Positions 14,764 through 22,757 of a stretch of DNA of 42,748 nt are shown piece by piece; positions within the stretch are counted from its first letter, which is position 1, and every line of letters starts with the position of its first letter. The notes below the pieces were generated by a model. It saw only the letters and a program-made list of their open reading frames with translations, ran no database searches and was not told the DNA's origin. The stretch is taken from the NCBI GenBank assembly GCA_016782825.1, contig JADHXT010000001.1, positions 1 through 42,748 on the forward strand, in the 5' to 3' direction. A program made the translations under genes and the position numbers. The DNA comes from Candidatus Brocadiia bacterium (lineage in GTDB: Bacteria; Planctomycetota; PUPC01; DSUN01).

Positions 14764-15831
14764 TCAGTAGCCGCCCGCGGGTTCCTCTCGGTTGGCGGCG
14801 CGAAACCCGAGCCGATTGGGCGGCTCGGGCGTGACGCCGAAGATGAACGTCTGGCCCTCACGGAAGGGCGCGGCCAGCTCGAAGTTCTCGTACGACACGC
14901 CGCCCGGGATGGCAGCGCGGGTGTTCCAGTACGCGGCGCGGCCGTTCACGCGCGCCACCAGGCCCGGCTGCGCCGGCGCCCGCCAGTACTGTGTGGCCGG
15001 CTTGCCGCGGTAGCGCCAGTGGCGTGGCACACCATCGGCATAGGTCGGCTGGTTGGGCCGCGGCTCGTTCGGCGTGGCCGCCACCACCGCCTCACCGTCC
15101 ACGGTCAGCAGGCGTCTCAGCTCCCACTCGCGATGTGGCATGAACCCCCATGCCCCCGGGCGCGTGTCGGGCCACAGATGGGTGGCGTCCACCACCTTGC
15201 CCTTCAGCCACAGGTGGCGCAGCCGCGCGTAGTTGCCCATCGTGGCCGTGAGGACGCAGGCGTCCATTCTCGCGCTGCCTTCCACGGCAAACACCGTGAG
15301 GGCGACCTCGTGGGGACGGTCCTGCCGCAGCGTCACCTGCACGACCGGCTCCGCACCGTTGGCGAAACGTTCCACGAACACGAAGAACGTGAGCGTCTCC
15401 GTGTCATCGGCGAGGCGGATGATCCTGCCCTTTGCCGGCGAGCCCCGGGGCGTACGGGGCGAAGGCTCCATCCTGTCCGCGGTCCACATGGCCTTGCCGC
15501 GCGCGCCGTCGCGCGTGCTGGGCTCCAGTTCGGACAGGCCGCGACGGCGGCCCACCACCGGCTCCACGGCAATGTAGTTGATCATCCGCAACGGCGGATG
15601 GCCCAGGTAGGGCGCGTAGATGCGCAGCAGCCCCCGTGGACCGGGCGTGGGCCACAGCCCCACGGCGATTCCGCCCCGGATGCCCCACACGGGCTGGCTG
15701 GCGTTGCCATCGGCCGGCACGAGCCACTGGCCACGAACCACCGGCGGCGCGAGGCGCTTTGCAGCGGGCGCACCGTGTGCCTGGGCTGCGGCGAACACGA
15801 AGGTGAGAAGCAGGACCATGGCCGTCTTCAT
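14764..15831 (-). CDS. Secreted protein of unknown function, co-transcribed with the heparinase-like gene
   Basis: 355 residues. MKTAMVLLLTFVFAAAQAHG is a clear signal peptide. I do not recognise the mature domain; it looks mostly beta-rich, with motifs such as GIRGGIAVGLWPTPGPRGLL, IRLADDTETLTFFVFVERF, VALTVFAVEGSARMDACVLT, MGNYARLRHLWLKGKVVDA and FILGVTP-like text near the end (QTFIFGVTPEPPNRLGFRAA). The shape suggests a polysaccharide-binding or lyase-accessory protein, which is only an inference from its neighbour. ATG at 15846 is in frame too, but a good -10 box (TATGAT, 15847-15842) overlaps it, so transcripts from that promoter would start downstream and use 15831 with little or no leader. 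Confidence 0.7.
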   Translation of the reverse strand: MKTAMVLLLTFVFAAAQAHGAPAAKRLAPPVVRGQWLVPADGNASQPVWGIRGGIAVGLWPTPGPRGLLRIYAPYLGHPPLRMINYIAVEPVVGRRRGLSELEPSTRDGARGKAMWTADRMEPSPRTPRGSPAKGRIIRLADDTETLTFFVFVERFANGAEPVVQVTLRQDRPHEVALTVFAVEGSARMDACVLTATMGNYARLRHLWLKGKVVDATHLWPDTRPGAWGFMPHREWELRRLLTVDGEAVVAATPNEPRPNQPTYADGVPRHWRYRGKPATQYWRAPAQPGLVARVNGRAAYWNTRAAIPGGVSYENFELAAPFREGQTFIFGVTPEPPNRLGFRAANREEPAGGY

Positions 15832-15841
15832 CTGTACCAGG

Positions 15842-15870
15842 ATCATATGCGCATCCTGCCAGGCGATCAA
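15842..15870 (-). promoter_or_regulatory. Predicted promoter for the secreted protein/heparinase pair
   Basis: Minus-strand TTGATC (15870-15865) and TATGAT (15847-15842) with a 17-bp spacer. The expected start near 15835 is only a few bases from the ATG at 15831, which would make a leaderless or nearly leaderless mRNA. Confidence 0.55.
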
Positions 15871-15894
15871 CAGGCGAGGCCCGGCCGAACCGTC

Positions 15895-15923
15895 TTGACA
15901 GGCCACGCCACCGCCCGTAACAT
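15895..15923 (+). promoter_or_regulatory. Strong sigma-70-like promoter for the moxR operon
   Basis: Perfect TTGACA (15895-15900), 17-bp spacer, TAACAT (15918-15923). It gives a leader of about 30 nt before the MoxR ATG and lies back to back with the promoter of the secreted protein. Confidence 0.7.
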
Positions 15924-15961
15924 ACAAGCGGTCGCTCGGCGCACCCCCGTTCGGAGATGCC

Positions 15962-16984
<1,023 letters not shown>

Positions 16985-17006
16985 GGTTCCCCCCCGGCTG
17001 GACGCC

Positions 17007-17939
17007 ATGCACAACCGAATCACCATGACGCTTCCGTGGGCGCTCATCGCGCTCCTGCTCGCCACATCGCCTGTGGGCGCGGACTCCTTTGCGAATAAGA
17101 AGACGGGCCAGACCGTCCAGGGCCGCCTGCTGGGCACCATCAGCCGCGACGGCGAAGACGTGTTCTTCGTCAAGACCGACGACGGCAGGCGCCTCTATCT
17201 GCCCATGGGCCAATGGACGGCGAAGAAGAGCGCCGCTCCGCCGTCGCCCAAAGCCAGGCCGACGACCAAGCCCAGCCCGGTCGTCTACCGAGGGAAGGAA
17301 CGCTCCGAGGCGTGGGTGGACGAGCAGTCTGCCGCCTTCCAGCGGAAGCTCGCCGTGGTGGACGGGCAGATCGTGGACCTCACCGACACCCAGCACTTTC
17401 AGGCGGCGGTGGAGGTGGGCGACGCGTGCAGCATCCGCGGCACGGTGGTGCGGGCGCTCGGCAAGGGCGACGCGTTGGTGCGTCTCCACCAGCATGAGGT
17501 GCCAGTGCCCAGCCGCTACGCGCGAGCCTTCTGGCCCTACACCGCGCCCATGGTGAAGTCGCCGAAGGGCCAGGTGGTGCGCCTCCGGGAACGGAGCGTC
17601 CCGTCCGACGGCGATGTCGTGCGCCGCATCATGGCCGTGGGCACTTGCGAGGTGGACGGCCACACGGTGGTGGACTGCCGGCCGCTGCGCTACGGTCTGC
17701 CGCCGCTCACGCGGGAGCAGTTTCTCCTCGTGCTGCGGGTGGGCCTGCCGCTGAGCACGTGGGAGCGCGGCTATCTGCTCAAGCGCTACCGCAGTCTGGT
17801 GCTTGACCCCCGCAAGCGCATGGACCCCCGCAAGAAGCCAAAGGGCCGTGGTGCATCGGTCTACCTCGTGTTCTCCACCACGCGGACGCACGCGGACGAG
17901 ATGCACTCCCTCGGCTTGTACCGGCGCGTCGTGCCGTGA
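17007..17939 (+). CDS. Secreted protein of unknown function, possible SHD1/SH3-like N-terminus
   Basis: 310 residues. A signal peptide covers about 1-25 (TLPWALIALLLATSPVGADS). The first mature segment (TGQTVQGRLLGTISRDGEDV, then FVKTDDGRRLYLPMGQW) looks like a small beta domain similar to the SHD1-like modules frequent in Planctomycetota, where a short strand pattern ends in an L/P-x-x-W/L anchor. A Pro/Lys-rich linker follows, then a mixed domain I cannot assign. The basic C-terminus includes RKRMDPRKKPKGRG and STTRTHADEMHSLGLYRRV. No catalytic motif is visible. It starts 22 bp after moxR without a clear ribosome site; ATG at 17025 is possible. Its stop overlaps the next gene's GTG by 4 bp, so the three genes form an operon. 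Confidence 0.75.
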   Translation: MHNRITMTLPWALIALLLATSPVGADSFANKKTGQTVQGRLLGTISRDGEDVFFVKTDDGRRLYLPMGQWTAKKSAAPPSPKARPTTKPSPVVYRGKERSEAWVDEQSAAFQRKLAVVDGQIVDLTDTQHFQAAVEVGDACSIRGTVVRALGKGDALVRLHQHEVPVPSRYARAFWPYTAPMVKSPKGQVVRLRERSVPSDGDVVRRIMAVGTCEVDGHTVVDCRPLRYGLPPLTREQFLLVLRVGLPLSTWERGYLLKRYRSLVLDPRKRMDPRKKPKGRGASVYLVFSTTRTHADEMHSLGLYRRVVP

Positions 17940-18772
17940 CGCACGAGCCGGCAGACCCATCGAGGGGCCCGAGCGTGCCCACCCCGCCCATGACCCACTA
18001 CGACGTGCTCGGCGTTGCCCCCACGGCAACGGCCGACGAGGTGCGGCGCGCCTTCCACCGCCTGGCGAAGCAGTGGCACCCCGACCGCAACCAGGACAAT
18101 CCTGCGGCGGCGGAGGCAAGGTTCCGCGAGATCCAGCAGGCCTGGGAGACCCTCGACGATGCAGAGCAGCGCGGCGAGTATGACCTGAAGGTCGGCCTGC
18201 GCCGGCGTCACCGCCGACCGCGCCGGCGGGGTCGGGCGTGGATTGTGTCGGATGGGGAGGGGCCGGCGGAGGCGTGGCAACTGCCGCAGTTCTGGCTGGC
18301 CGTTCTCGGCGTGGTGTTCCTCGCGGTCGTGGCGGGCATCGTTGCGTGGCGTGCGGGCGTGTTCGCCAGGCGGGCGGCAGGGCCGGCGCCGGCCCTTCGG
18401 CCGGCGGTGCGGGTGGAGTTCGCCGTGCTCGACGGGCTCTGTCCCGAGGGGCTTCGGTTCGTCGAGGTGGCGCCGAGCGGTGGGGCCTCGGTGCGGGCGC
18501 ACCTGTTTCGCGAGCTGCCGTTCGACACGCGTCCGGTGGGCGGCGGCGAGACGATGAGGGGCTTCCGGGCGACGGTGAGGCCCGATGGCTCCGGCGTGGT
18601 GGAGACCTACCGCGTGCACGACCCGGGCACGGGCGAGGTGTTCGAGATCGGCGAGGTGGCGATCACCCGAGGCGAGAATGGAGCGTGGGGGTTAGCGGAG
18701 ACAGGGCGCCTGCGCATTCGGGAAGCTCTGGAGGCGAAGCTCGGCTTCCGCTTGCGCGCCGGTTCTCCCTAG
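17936..18772 (+). CDS. Membrane-anchored J-domain protein
   Basis: 278 residues. A J domain covers about residues 20-85 (HYDVLGVAPTATADEVRRAF, HPD at 48-50, ending with DDAEQRGEYDL). A highly basic stretch, RRRHRRPRRRGR, comes next, then one transmembrane helix at about 117-142 (LPQFWLAVLGVVFLAVVAGI), then a roughly 130-residue domain I do not recognise. By the positive-inside rule the J domain is cytoplasmic and the C-terminus is outside the membrane. It probably recruits DnaK to the membrane. GTG at 17936 overlaps the previous stop (GTGA); ATG at 17990, just before the J domain, is the alternative. Its 3' end overlaps the convergent holA stop by 4 bp. Confidence 0.82.
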   Translation: MTHEPADPSRGPSVPTPPMTHYDVLGVAPTATADEVRRAFHRLAKQWHPDRNQDNPAAAEARFREIQQAWETLDDAEQRGEYDLKVGLRRRHRRPRRRGRAWIVSDGEGPAEAWQLPQFWLAVLGVVFLAVVAGIVAWRAGVFARRAAGPAPALRPAVRVEFAVLDGLCPEGLRFVEVAPSGGASVRAHLFRELPFDTRPVGGGETMRGFRATVRPDGSGVVETYRVHDPGTGEVFEIGEVAITRGENGAWGLAETGRLRIREALEAKLGFRLRAGSP

Positions 18773-19785
18773 CCGCACAGGCGCAGCAGCAGGTGTTCGA
18801 GGGTGTCGCGCGGGGGCCGGGCGCTGGTCTTGGTGTCGATGTCGGCATCGACCAGCAGGTCGAAGCCGCGGAGCAGTTCGGCCCGGCTGCGCTGGCCGGC
18901 CTGGCGGAGGAGCTGGTCGAGGAAGTAGCCCTGGCTCATGCGAAGGGTCTTGGCGATCTTCCCCTGGGGGGCGCCGGCGTCGAGCAGCGTGCGAGCGTTG
19001 ATGAGGCGTTCCATGGCCCATCGGACCATGCTGATGATGTAGTTGGGCTCGTTGTTTTGCTCGAGGAGGTTGTCGAGCACGCGGAGGGCCTTGGCGGGGT
19101 CGCGGGTGCCGACGGCGTCGGTGAGGCGGAAGATGGTGGTGACGGGGAGGTCTTCGACGAGGGCGTCGACGTCGGCTTCGGTGATGGCGTCGCGATCGCC
19201 GATGTAGAGGGCCAGCTTGGCGAGAGTCTGGTCGAGGACGGGCAGGTTGACCCCCACGCATTCGGCGAGGCGGTTGGCGGCTCGGCCGTCGAGGCGCTTG
19301 TCGTGGGCGCGGGCGCGGAAGGCGATCCAGCCGGGCAGGTCGCGGTCGCGAGGGGCCTGGCAGGCGATGGCCATGCCCACCTTGCGGACGGCCTTGCCGA
19401 GGCGGGTGTTCCGGGGCAGGCTCTTGGCCACGAGGGCGAGGACGCCGGCCTTGGAGGGCTTGTCGAGGTAGCCCACGAGCGCCTCGGCCGAGCGGCTGAG
19501 CCATTGGGCCGTGTCTTCGAGCACCACGAGGCGGAGCGGGGCGAGGAACGACCGGGTGCGCAGCTCGTCGAAAAGCTCGGCGGGGGAGGGGATGTCGTTG
19601 CCCGAGTACTGGCTGAGGGCCATGTCGGGCGGTGTGTCTTTGAGGATGGCCTTGCGCAGTGCGGCGATGGCTTGGCCGCGGGCGAAAGGCTCCTCGCCGG
19701 TGATGCCGTAGACGGGCAGCGGCTCGTCGTCGGCGAGGTGCGTGGCGAGGTCCTGGTAGTCGGGTTCGGGGGCGCGTCTGGCCAC
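18769..19785 (-). CDS. holA: DNA polymerase III subunit delta (HolA)
   Basis: 338 residues, the typical HolA length. The N-terminal domain has PLPVYGITGEEPFARGQAIA in place of the ATPase P-loop region, then LRLVVLEDTAQWLS and VALVAKSLPRNTRLGK-like text (ALVAKSLPRNTRLGKAV). The middle contains LPGWIAFRARAHDKRLDG and LADCVGVNL-like (LAECVGVNLPVLDQTLAKLA), and the collar domain has FRLTDAVGTRDPAKALRVLD and NEPNYIISMVRWAMERLINA. The delta subunit opens the sliding clamp in the clamp loader. GTG at 19785 is used, 9 bp after the stop of the oxidoreductase gene, so holA appears to be transcribed with it, an unusual partner for a replication gene. Confidence 0.9.
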   Translation of the reverse strand: MARRAPEPDYQDLATHLADDEPLPVYGITGEEPFARGQAIAALRKAILKDTPPDMALSQYSGNDIPSPAELFDELRTRSFLAPLRLVVLEDTAQWLSRSAEALVGYLDKPSKAGVLALVAKSLPRNTRLGKAVRKVGMAIACQAPRDRDLPGWIAFRARAHDKRLDGRAANRLAECVGVNLPVLDQTLAKLALYIGDRDAITEADVDALVEDLPVTTIFRLTDAVGTRDPAKALRVLDNLLEQNNEPNYIISMVRWAMERLINARTLLDAGAPQGKIAKTLRMSQGYFLDQLLRQAGQRSRAELLRGFDLLVDADIDTKTSARPPRDTLEHLLLRLCG

Positions 19786-19794
19786 GGGGATGCC

Positions 19795-21081
19795 CTAGAG
19801 GATGATCTTCTGGTTCTTGTGGTCGAAGCGGGCCACCTTGTTTTCGCGGTGCGAGAGGATGGCCATGTTGAGCGGCGCCTGCACCTTGGCCGCCATGGAC
19901 ACGGGGCTGAGCGGCTGCTGGCGCGTCTTCACGCATTCGAGAAGGTTCGTCCACAGCAGGCCGGTGTTGCCCATACCCGACCATTTGATGGTGTGGGAGG
20001 GCTCCTTGGCCTTGTGGGGCGTGATGACGATGCCCTGACGCTCGAAGGTGCAGATACCGTTTGTGCCCCGGAGGATGGTGTCGGCCACCACGCCGCCGCC
20101 GGCGGGGTGGCGCAGGGGGGTGGCGTTGGAGAGGGAGTTGGCGAGCACGATGCTCGGGCCGCCGGGGTAGTCGATGATCATGTTGCACTGGTCGGGCACT
20201 TCGCGCAGGCCGCCGTACTGGAACATGCCGCCGCCACCGAGCACGCGGTCGGGGTAGCCGAGCTCCAGCACGCGGAACACGGGCGTGAACACGTGCACCA
20301 GCAGGTCGGTGGAGGGGCCGCCGGCGTAATCCCAGAAGAGCCGCCAGCGGAAGAAGCGGTCGGCGCTGAAGGGCACCCTGGGCGCGTCGCCGAGGAACTG
20401 GCCCCAATCGAGGTCGGGGCCGGGCTTGGCGTTGCGGTCGGGCACACCCATGCCGGCCTCACCCCAATCGCCTCGGCGGAAGAAGCCGGCCTGGGCGTGT
20501 ACCACCTTGCCGATGATGCCCTGCTTGATCAGCTCGGCGGCCTGGGCGTGGGCGCTGCCGGCCATGTACTGGGTGCCCACCTGCACGATGCGCTGGCGCT
20601 GGGCGGCGTCCTGGGCGAGCTGGCGTGCGAGGTCGAACTGGGTCCAGTGGGTCAGCGGCTTCTCGCAATACACGTCTTTGCCGGCGCGGACGGCGTTGAT
20701 GGCCTGCGGGGCGTGATGGCGGTCGGGCGAGGCGATGCACACCACGTCCACGTTGGGGTCCTCGAGCAGCTCGCGGTGGTCGCGGTAGGGCTTGCCGCCG
20801 GTGCGTTTGGCCGCGGCGCGGACGCGCGGGCCGTAGACGTCGCACACGGCCACGGGCTCCACCGCCTGCCCCTGCTCCTTGAGATGGAGCACGATGCCCA
20901 TGTGGGCGCCGCAGCGGCCGCCGGTGCCGATGAAGCCCACGCCGATGCGGTCGTTGGCCCCCTTGGCCCCCTCGGCGGCGAGGGTGAAGGCCGGCTTCAG
21001 CGCCACGGCCCCCGCAACGGCCCCGAGGCCAGTGAGGAACCGGCGGCGCCCCAGGCGCGACGTGGTCTTGCTGCTTGGCAT
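19795..21081 (-). CDS. Tat-exported Gfo/Idh/MocA family oxidoreductase
   Basis: 428 residues. A twin-arginine signal (LGRRRFLTGLGAVAGAVALK) is at about residues 9-28, so the folded, cofactor-loaded enzyme would be exported. The NAD(P)-binding domain has IGVGFIGTGGRCGAHMG, VEPVAVCDVYGPRVRAAAKR, VDVVCIASPDRHHAPQAINA and CEKPLTHW (EKP motif). The C-terminal domain contains GTQYMAGSAHAQAAELIKQG and DLDWGQFLGDAPRVPFSADR, typical of the large Planctomycetota/Bacteroidota subfamily of secreted GFO/IDH/MocA proteins. Some members act in a glycosidase-like way on sugars; the activity here is unknown. GGAGG lies eight bases upstream of the ATG, and a strong promoter is at 21149-21177. Confidence 0.92.
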   Translation of the reverse strand: MPSSKTTSRLGRRRFLTGLGAVAGAVALKPAFTLAAEGAKGANDRIGVGFIGTGGRCGAHMGIVLHLKEQGQAVEPVAVCDVYGPRVRAAAKRTGGKPYRDHRELLEDPNVDVVCIASPDRHHAPQAINAVRAGKDVYCEKPLTHWTQFDLARQLAQDAAQRQRIVQVGTQYMAGSAHAQAAELIKQGIIGKVVHAQAGFFRRGDWGEAGMGVPDRNAKPGPDLDWGQFLGDAPRVPFSADRFFRWRLFWDYAGGPSTDLLVHVFTPVFRVLELGYPDRVLGGGGMFQYGGLREVPDQCNMIIDYPGGPSIVLANSLSNATPLRHPAGGGVVADTILRGTNGICTFERQGIVITPHKAKEPSHTIKWSGMGNTGLLWTNLLECVKTRQQPLSPVSMAAKVQAPLNMAILSHRENKVARFDHKNQKIIL

Positions 21082-21148
21082 GTGCAGGGCCTCCGCGACG
21101 TGTGTTTCACCCCAGTGGCGTTGCCGCCGTGCCCGATGGCACGACACC

Positions 21149-21177
21149 GTTATAGTGCCAAGCGACGTGGGAGTCAA
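21149..21177 (-). promoter_or_regulatory. Strong promoter for the Tat oxidoreductase/holA operon
   Basis: Minus-strand TTGACT (21177-21172) and TATAAC (21154-21149) with a 17-bp spacer, about 60 bp upstream of the ATG. Confidence 0.65.
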
Positions 21178-21288
21178 CCTGCGAACGGCTGTCGGCTGCC
21201 AGGAGGGAACGCGGCGTGGGGACACACCGCCCACGAAGAGGGGCGGCTTCGGGTGCCGGGGGTTGGGGGTTGGAGAGACCGCGTGAAC

Positions 21289-21372
21289 GCGGGACTCCGA
21301 ACGCAGAGACTCTGGCTTGGTTGGGAGTCCCGCCTTCAGGCGGTCCGTGTGGGCGGGATGTCCCCATCCCGC
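21289..21372. repeat. Intergenic repeat block with three hairpins
   Basis: GCGGGACTCC (21289-21298) pairs with GGAGTCCCGC (21324-21333). CCGCC-TTCA-GGCGG (21330-21343) and GCGGGAT-GTCCCC-ATCCCGC (21353-21372) are perfect hairpins. Short-frame translations here (PPEGGTPN, FGVPRSRG) resemble those of an interspersed repeat I recall from planctomycete-like genomes, so I read it as a repeat copy rather than a gene. Confidence 0.5.
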
Positions 21373-21508
21373 GTCTCGAGCAACTACGGAGCAACAGCAA
21401 AGCAACTCGGAGCGTTTTTCGCCACTTTTTTTCATCGCTGTAAGTCGCCGCCACACATAGCGTTCGGCCGATCTGGCCTTCGAGTTGCTCCGGCGGGAAC
21501 TTCGGCAG

Positions 21509-21591
21509 CGAGCGACTCGCCGCATTAAGTAGGGGGAGAGATCCCCGGCGGCACCGGCTCAATGCGGTGCCGCCACGTCGGCAGTCGCTCG
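21509..21591. other. Highly structured non-coding element (3-way-junction fold)
   Basis: A perfect 9-bp stem, CGAGCGACT (21509-21517) with AGTCGCTCG (21583-21591), encloses two perfect hairpins: GGGGA-GAGA-TCCCC (21533-21546, GNRA-class loop) and GGCGGCACCG (21547-21556) with CGGTGCCGCC (21565-21574) around an 8-nt loop. Between them is an AT-richer linker (GCATTAAGTAG). No known RNA family was recognised, and transcription strand is unknown. It could be a structured RNA or a DNA cruciform or repeat. Confidence 0.5.
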
Positions 21592-21746
21592 GGCCGTCCC
21601 GGCTTCGCCCGGCGTGGGAGGTCTCCCCGTCCACGGTTCCGACCTTGCCGGCGTCCGCCTATGACTTGCCTTTACAGGCGGTTCCAAGCCAAACGTCGCG
21701 GGCCACAAAGGGGCTCGGGGCGCGGGCCGGGAAGGGGCGCGTGGGC

Positions 21747-21762
21747 CAGCGGTGCACCGCTG
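21747..21762. repeat. Perfect 16-bp palindrome
   Basis: CAGCGGTGCACCGCTG is self-complementary over its whole length. It lies in gene-free DNA just before CTCTTTGACAATCC and may be a protein-binding site or part of the surrounding repeats. Confidence 0.5.
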
Positions 21763-21790
21763 CCGCGCTCTTTGACAATCCGGTAAGACG

Positions 21791-21957
21791 GGAAGGGGGA
21801 AAGTGAAGGGGGAAGCGAACGCGTGACGCGTGATCGGAGAAGCGAAGGCGCAACCCGATTGGCGTCTGTGCGGGCGGGCCGTTTTCGTGGGCTGCGTAGC
21901 CTCGGCGAAGCAGGCTGCCCCGCGTTTGCTTCTTCCCCTTTCACCCTCCCTTTCCCT
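21791..21957. repeat. Imperfect long inverted repeat with purine-rich arm
   Basis: The left arm (21791-21823) is a GGAAGGGGGAAAGTGAAGG-type purine tract ending in GCGAACGCG. The right arm (about 21921-21957) starts CGCGTTTGCTTC and continues as a pyrimidine tract, the approximate reverse complement. About 97 bp lie between. No gene is visible; it may be the remains of a repeat element. Confidence 0.45.
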
Positions 21958-21993
21958 TTCACCTTCACTCGCCGCCTCGGCGGGGCGCGGTTC

Positions 21994-22022
21994 TTGACGC
22001 CGCTCGTGCCGTGGCGTATGCT
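21994..22022 (+). promoter_or_regulatory. Predicted promoter for the GNAT gene
   Basis: TTGACG (21994-21999), 17-bp spacer, TATGCT (22017-22022), start expected near 22029. An in-frame ATG at 22018 would lie upstream of this start, which supports GTG 22060 as the true start. Confidence 0.55.
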
Positions 22023-22059
22023 ACCGCACGCCAGCCGCCGTGGATACAAGGAGCCGAGC

Positions 22060-22632
22060 GTGGAGCATCTGCCCGTCTTCATGGTGCGGGACAGCCTGGA
22101 CGACGTGCCGCAGTTCGACCTGCCGGCGCCGTTTGCCGTGCGCCGCTACCGGCCCGGCGACGCGGCGACGTGGCTGCGGATTCAGAAGGCGTCGGACCGC
22201 TACAGCATCTTCCCCTACGAGAAGTTCGCCCAGCAGTTCGGCGCCGACGATGGTGTGCTGGCCGAGCGCCAGCTCTTCCTGTGCGACGGCGAGGGCCGCG
22301 AGGTCGGCACCGTGACGGCCTGGTTTGCCGATCACCGCGGCGTGCCCCACGGGCGCATCCACTGGGTGGCCATCGTGCCCGACATGCAGGGCCGCGGCCT
22401 GGCCAAGCCCATGCTCGGCGCCGCGTGCAGCCGCCTGCGCGAGCTGGGCCACCCCCGCGCCTTCCTCGACAGCCAGACCATGCGCGTGCCCGCCCTCAAC
22501 CTCTACCTCAAGTTTGGCTTCCGCCCCGACATCCGCCACGACGACGACCTCCGCGCGTGGCGGCTCGTGGGACCCCACCTGAAGCCCACCTACTGGCAGT
22601 GGGCCGTGGCTTGCGTTCCCGAGTTGGCTTGA
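22060..22632 (+). CDS. GNAT family N-acetyltransferase
   Basis: 190 residues. The core acetyl-CoA fold is visible: AVRRYRPGDAATWLRIQKAS at the N-terminal strand and helix, LFLCDGEGREVGTVTAWFAD, then HWVAIVPDMQGRGLAKPMLG containing the Q/RxxGxG/A pyrophosphate-binding loop (QGRGLA), and a C-terminal ALNLYLKFGFRPDIR motif typical of GNAT enzymes. The acceptor cannot be deduced. GTG at 22060 is preceded by AAGGAG with six bases of spacing and is chosen over the upstream ATG. It stands alone, 125 bp before the next gene, which has its own promoter. Confidence 0.88.
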   Translation: MEHLPVFMVRDSLDDVPQFDLPAPFAVRRYRPGDAATWLRIQKASDRYSIFPYEKFAQQFGADDGVLAERQLFLCDGEGREVGTVTAWFADHRGVPHGRIHWVAIVPDMQGRGLAKPMLGAACSRLRELGHPRAFLDSQTMRVPALNLYLKFGFRPDIRHDDDLRAWRLVGPHLKPTYWQWAVACVPELA

Positions 22633-22669
22633 CCGCGGCAGGCGGGCCGCGGGCCAGCTTCACCGTTGG

Positions 22670-22697
22670 TTGACATGCGGGGGCGGTGTACTGTAAT
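22670..22697 (+). promoter_or_regulatory. Predicted promoter for the Wzy/WaaL-like gene
   Basis: Perfect TTGACA (22670-22675), 16-bp spacer, TGTAAT (22692-22697), about 60 bp upstream of the ATG at 22758. Confidence 0.6.
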
Positions 22698-22757
22698 CTC
22701 GATGGGCAGAACCCGTCACCCTCCCCCCCCTCGCAGCGGCACAGATAGGGCTTGCAC

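Noticed and set aside
18238..21528. 1096-residue plus-strand frame
   Set aside because: Covers holA and the Tat oxidoreductase in antisense; GTG start inside the J-protein gene and no domain.
21509..21591. tmRNA or RNase P RNA for the structured element
   Set aside because: None of the conserved sequences of either RNA is present on either strand.
21107..21634. 175-residue minus frame in the palindrome-rich gap
   Set aside because: Its text (PPEGGTPN, FGVPRSRG) is what repeat DNA translates to, it has no ribosome site, and it crosses strong hairpins.
21650..21700. tRNA-like T-arm text (GGCGGTTCCAAGCC)
   Set aside because: No matching acceptor, D or anticodon stems can be built around it.
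21772..21800. TTGACA at 21772 as a promoter
   Set aside because: No -10-like sequence lies 15-19 bp downstream (the position is a G-run).
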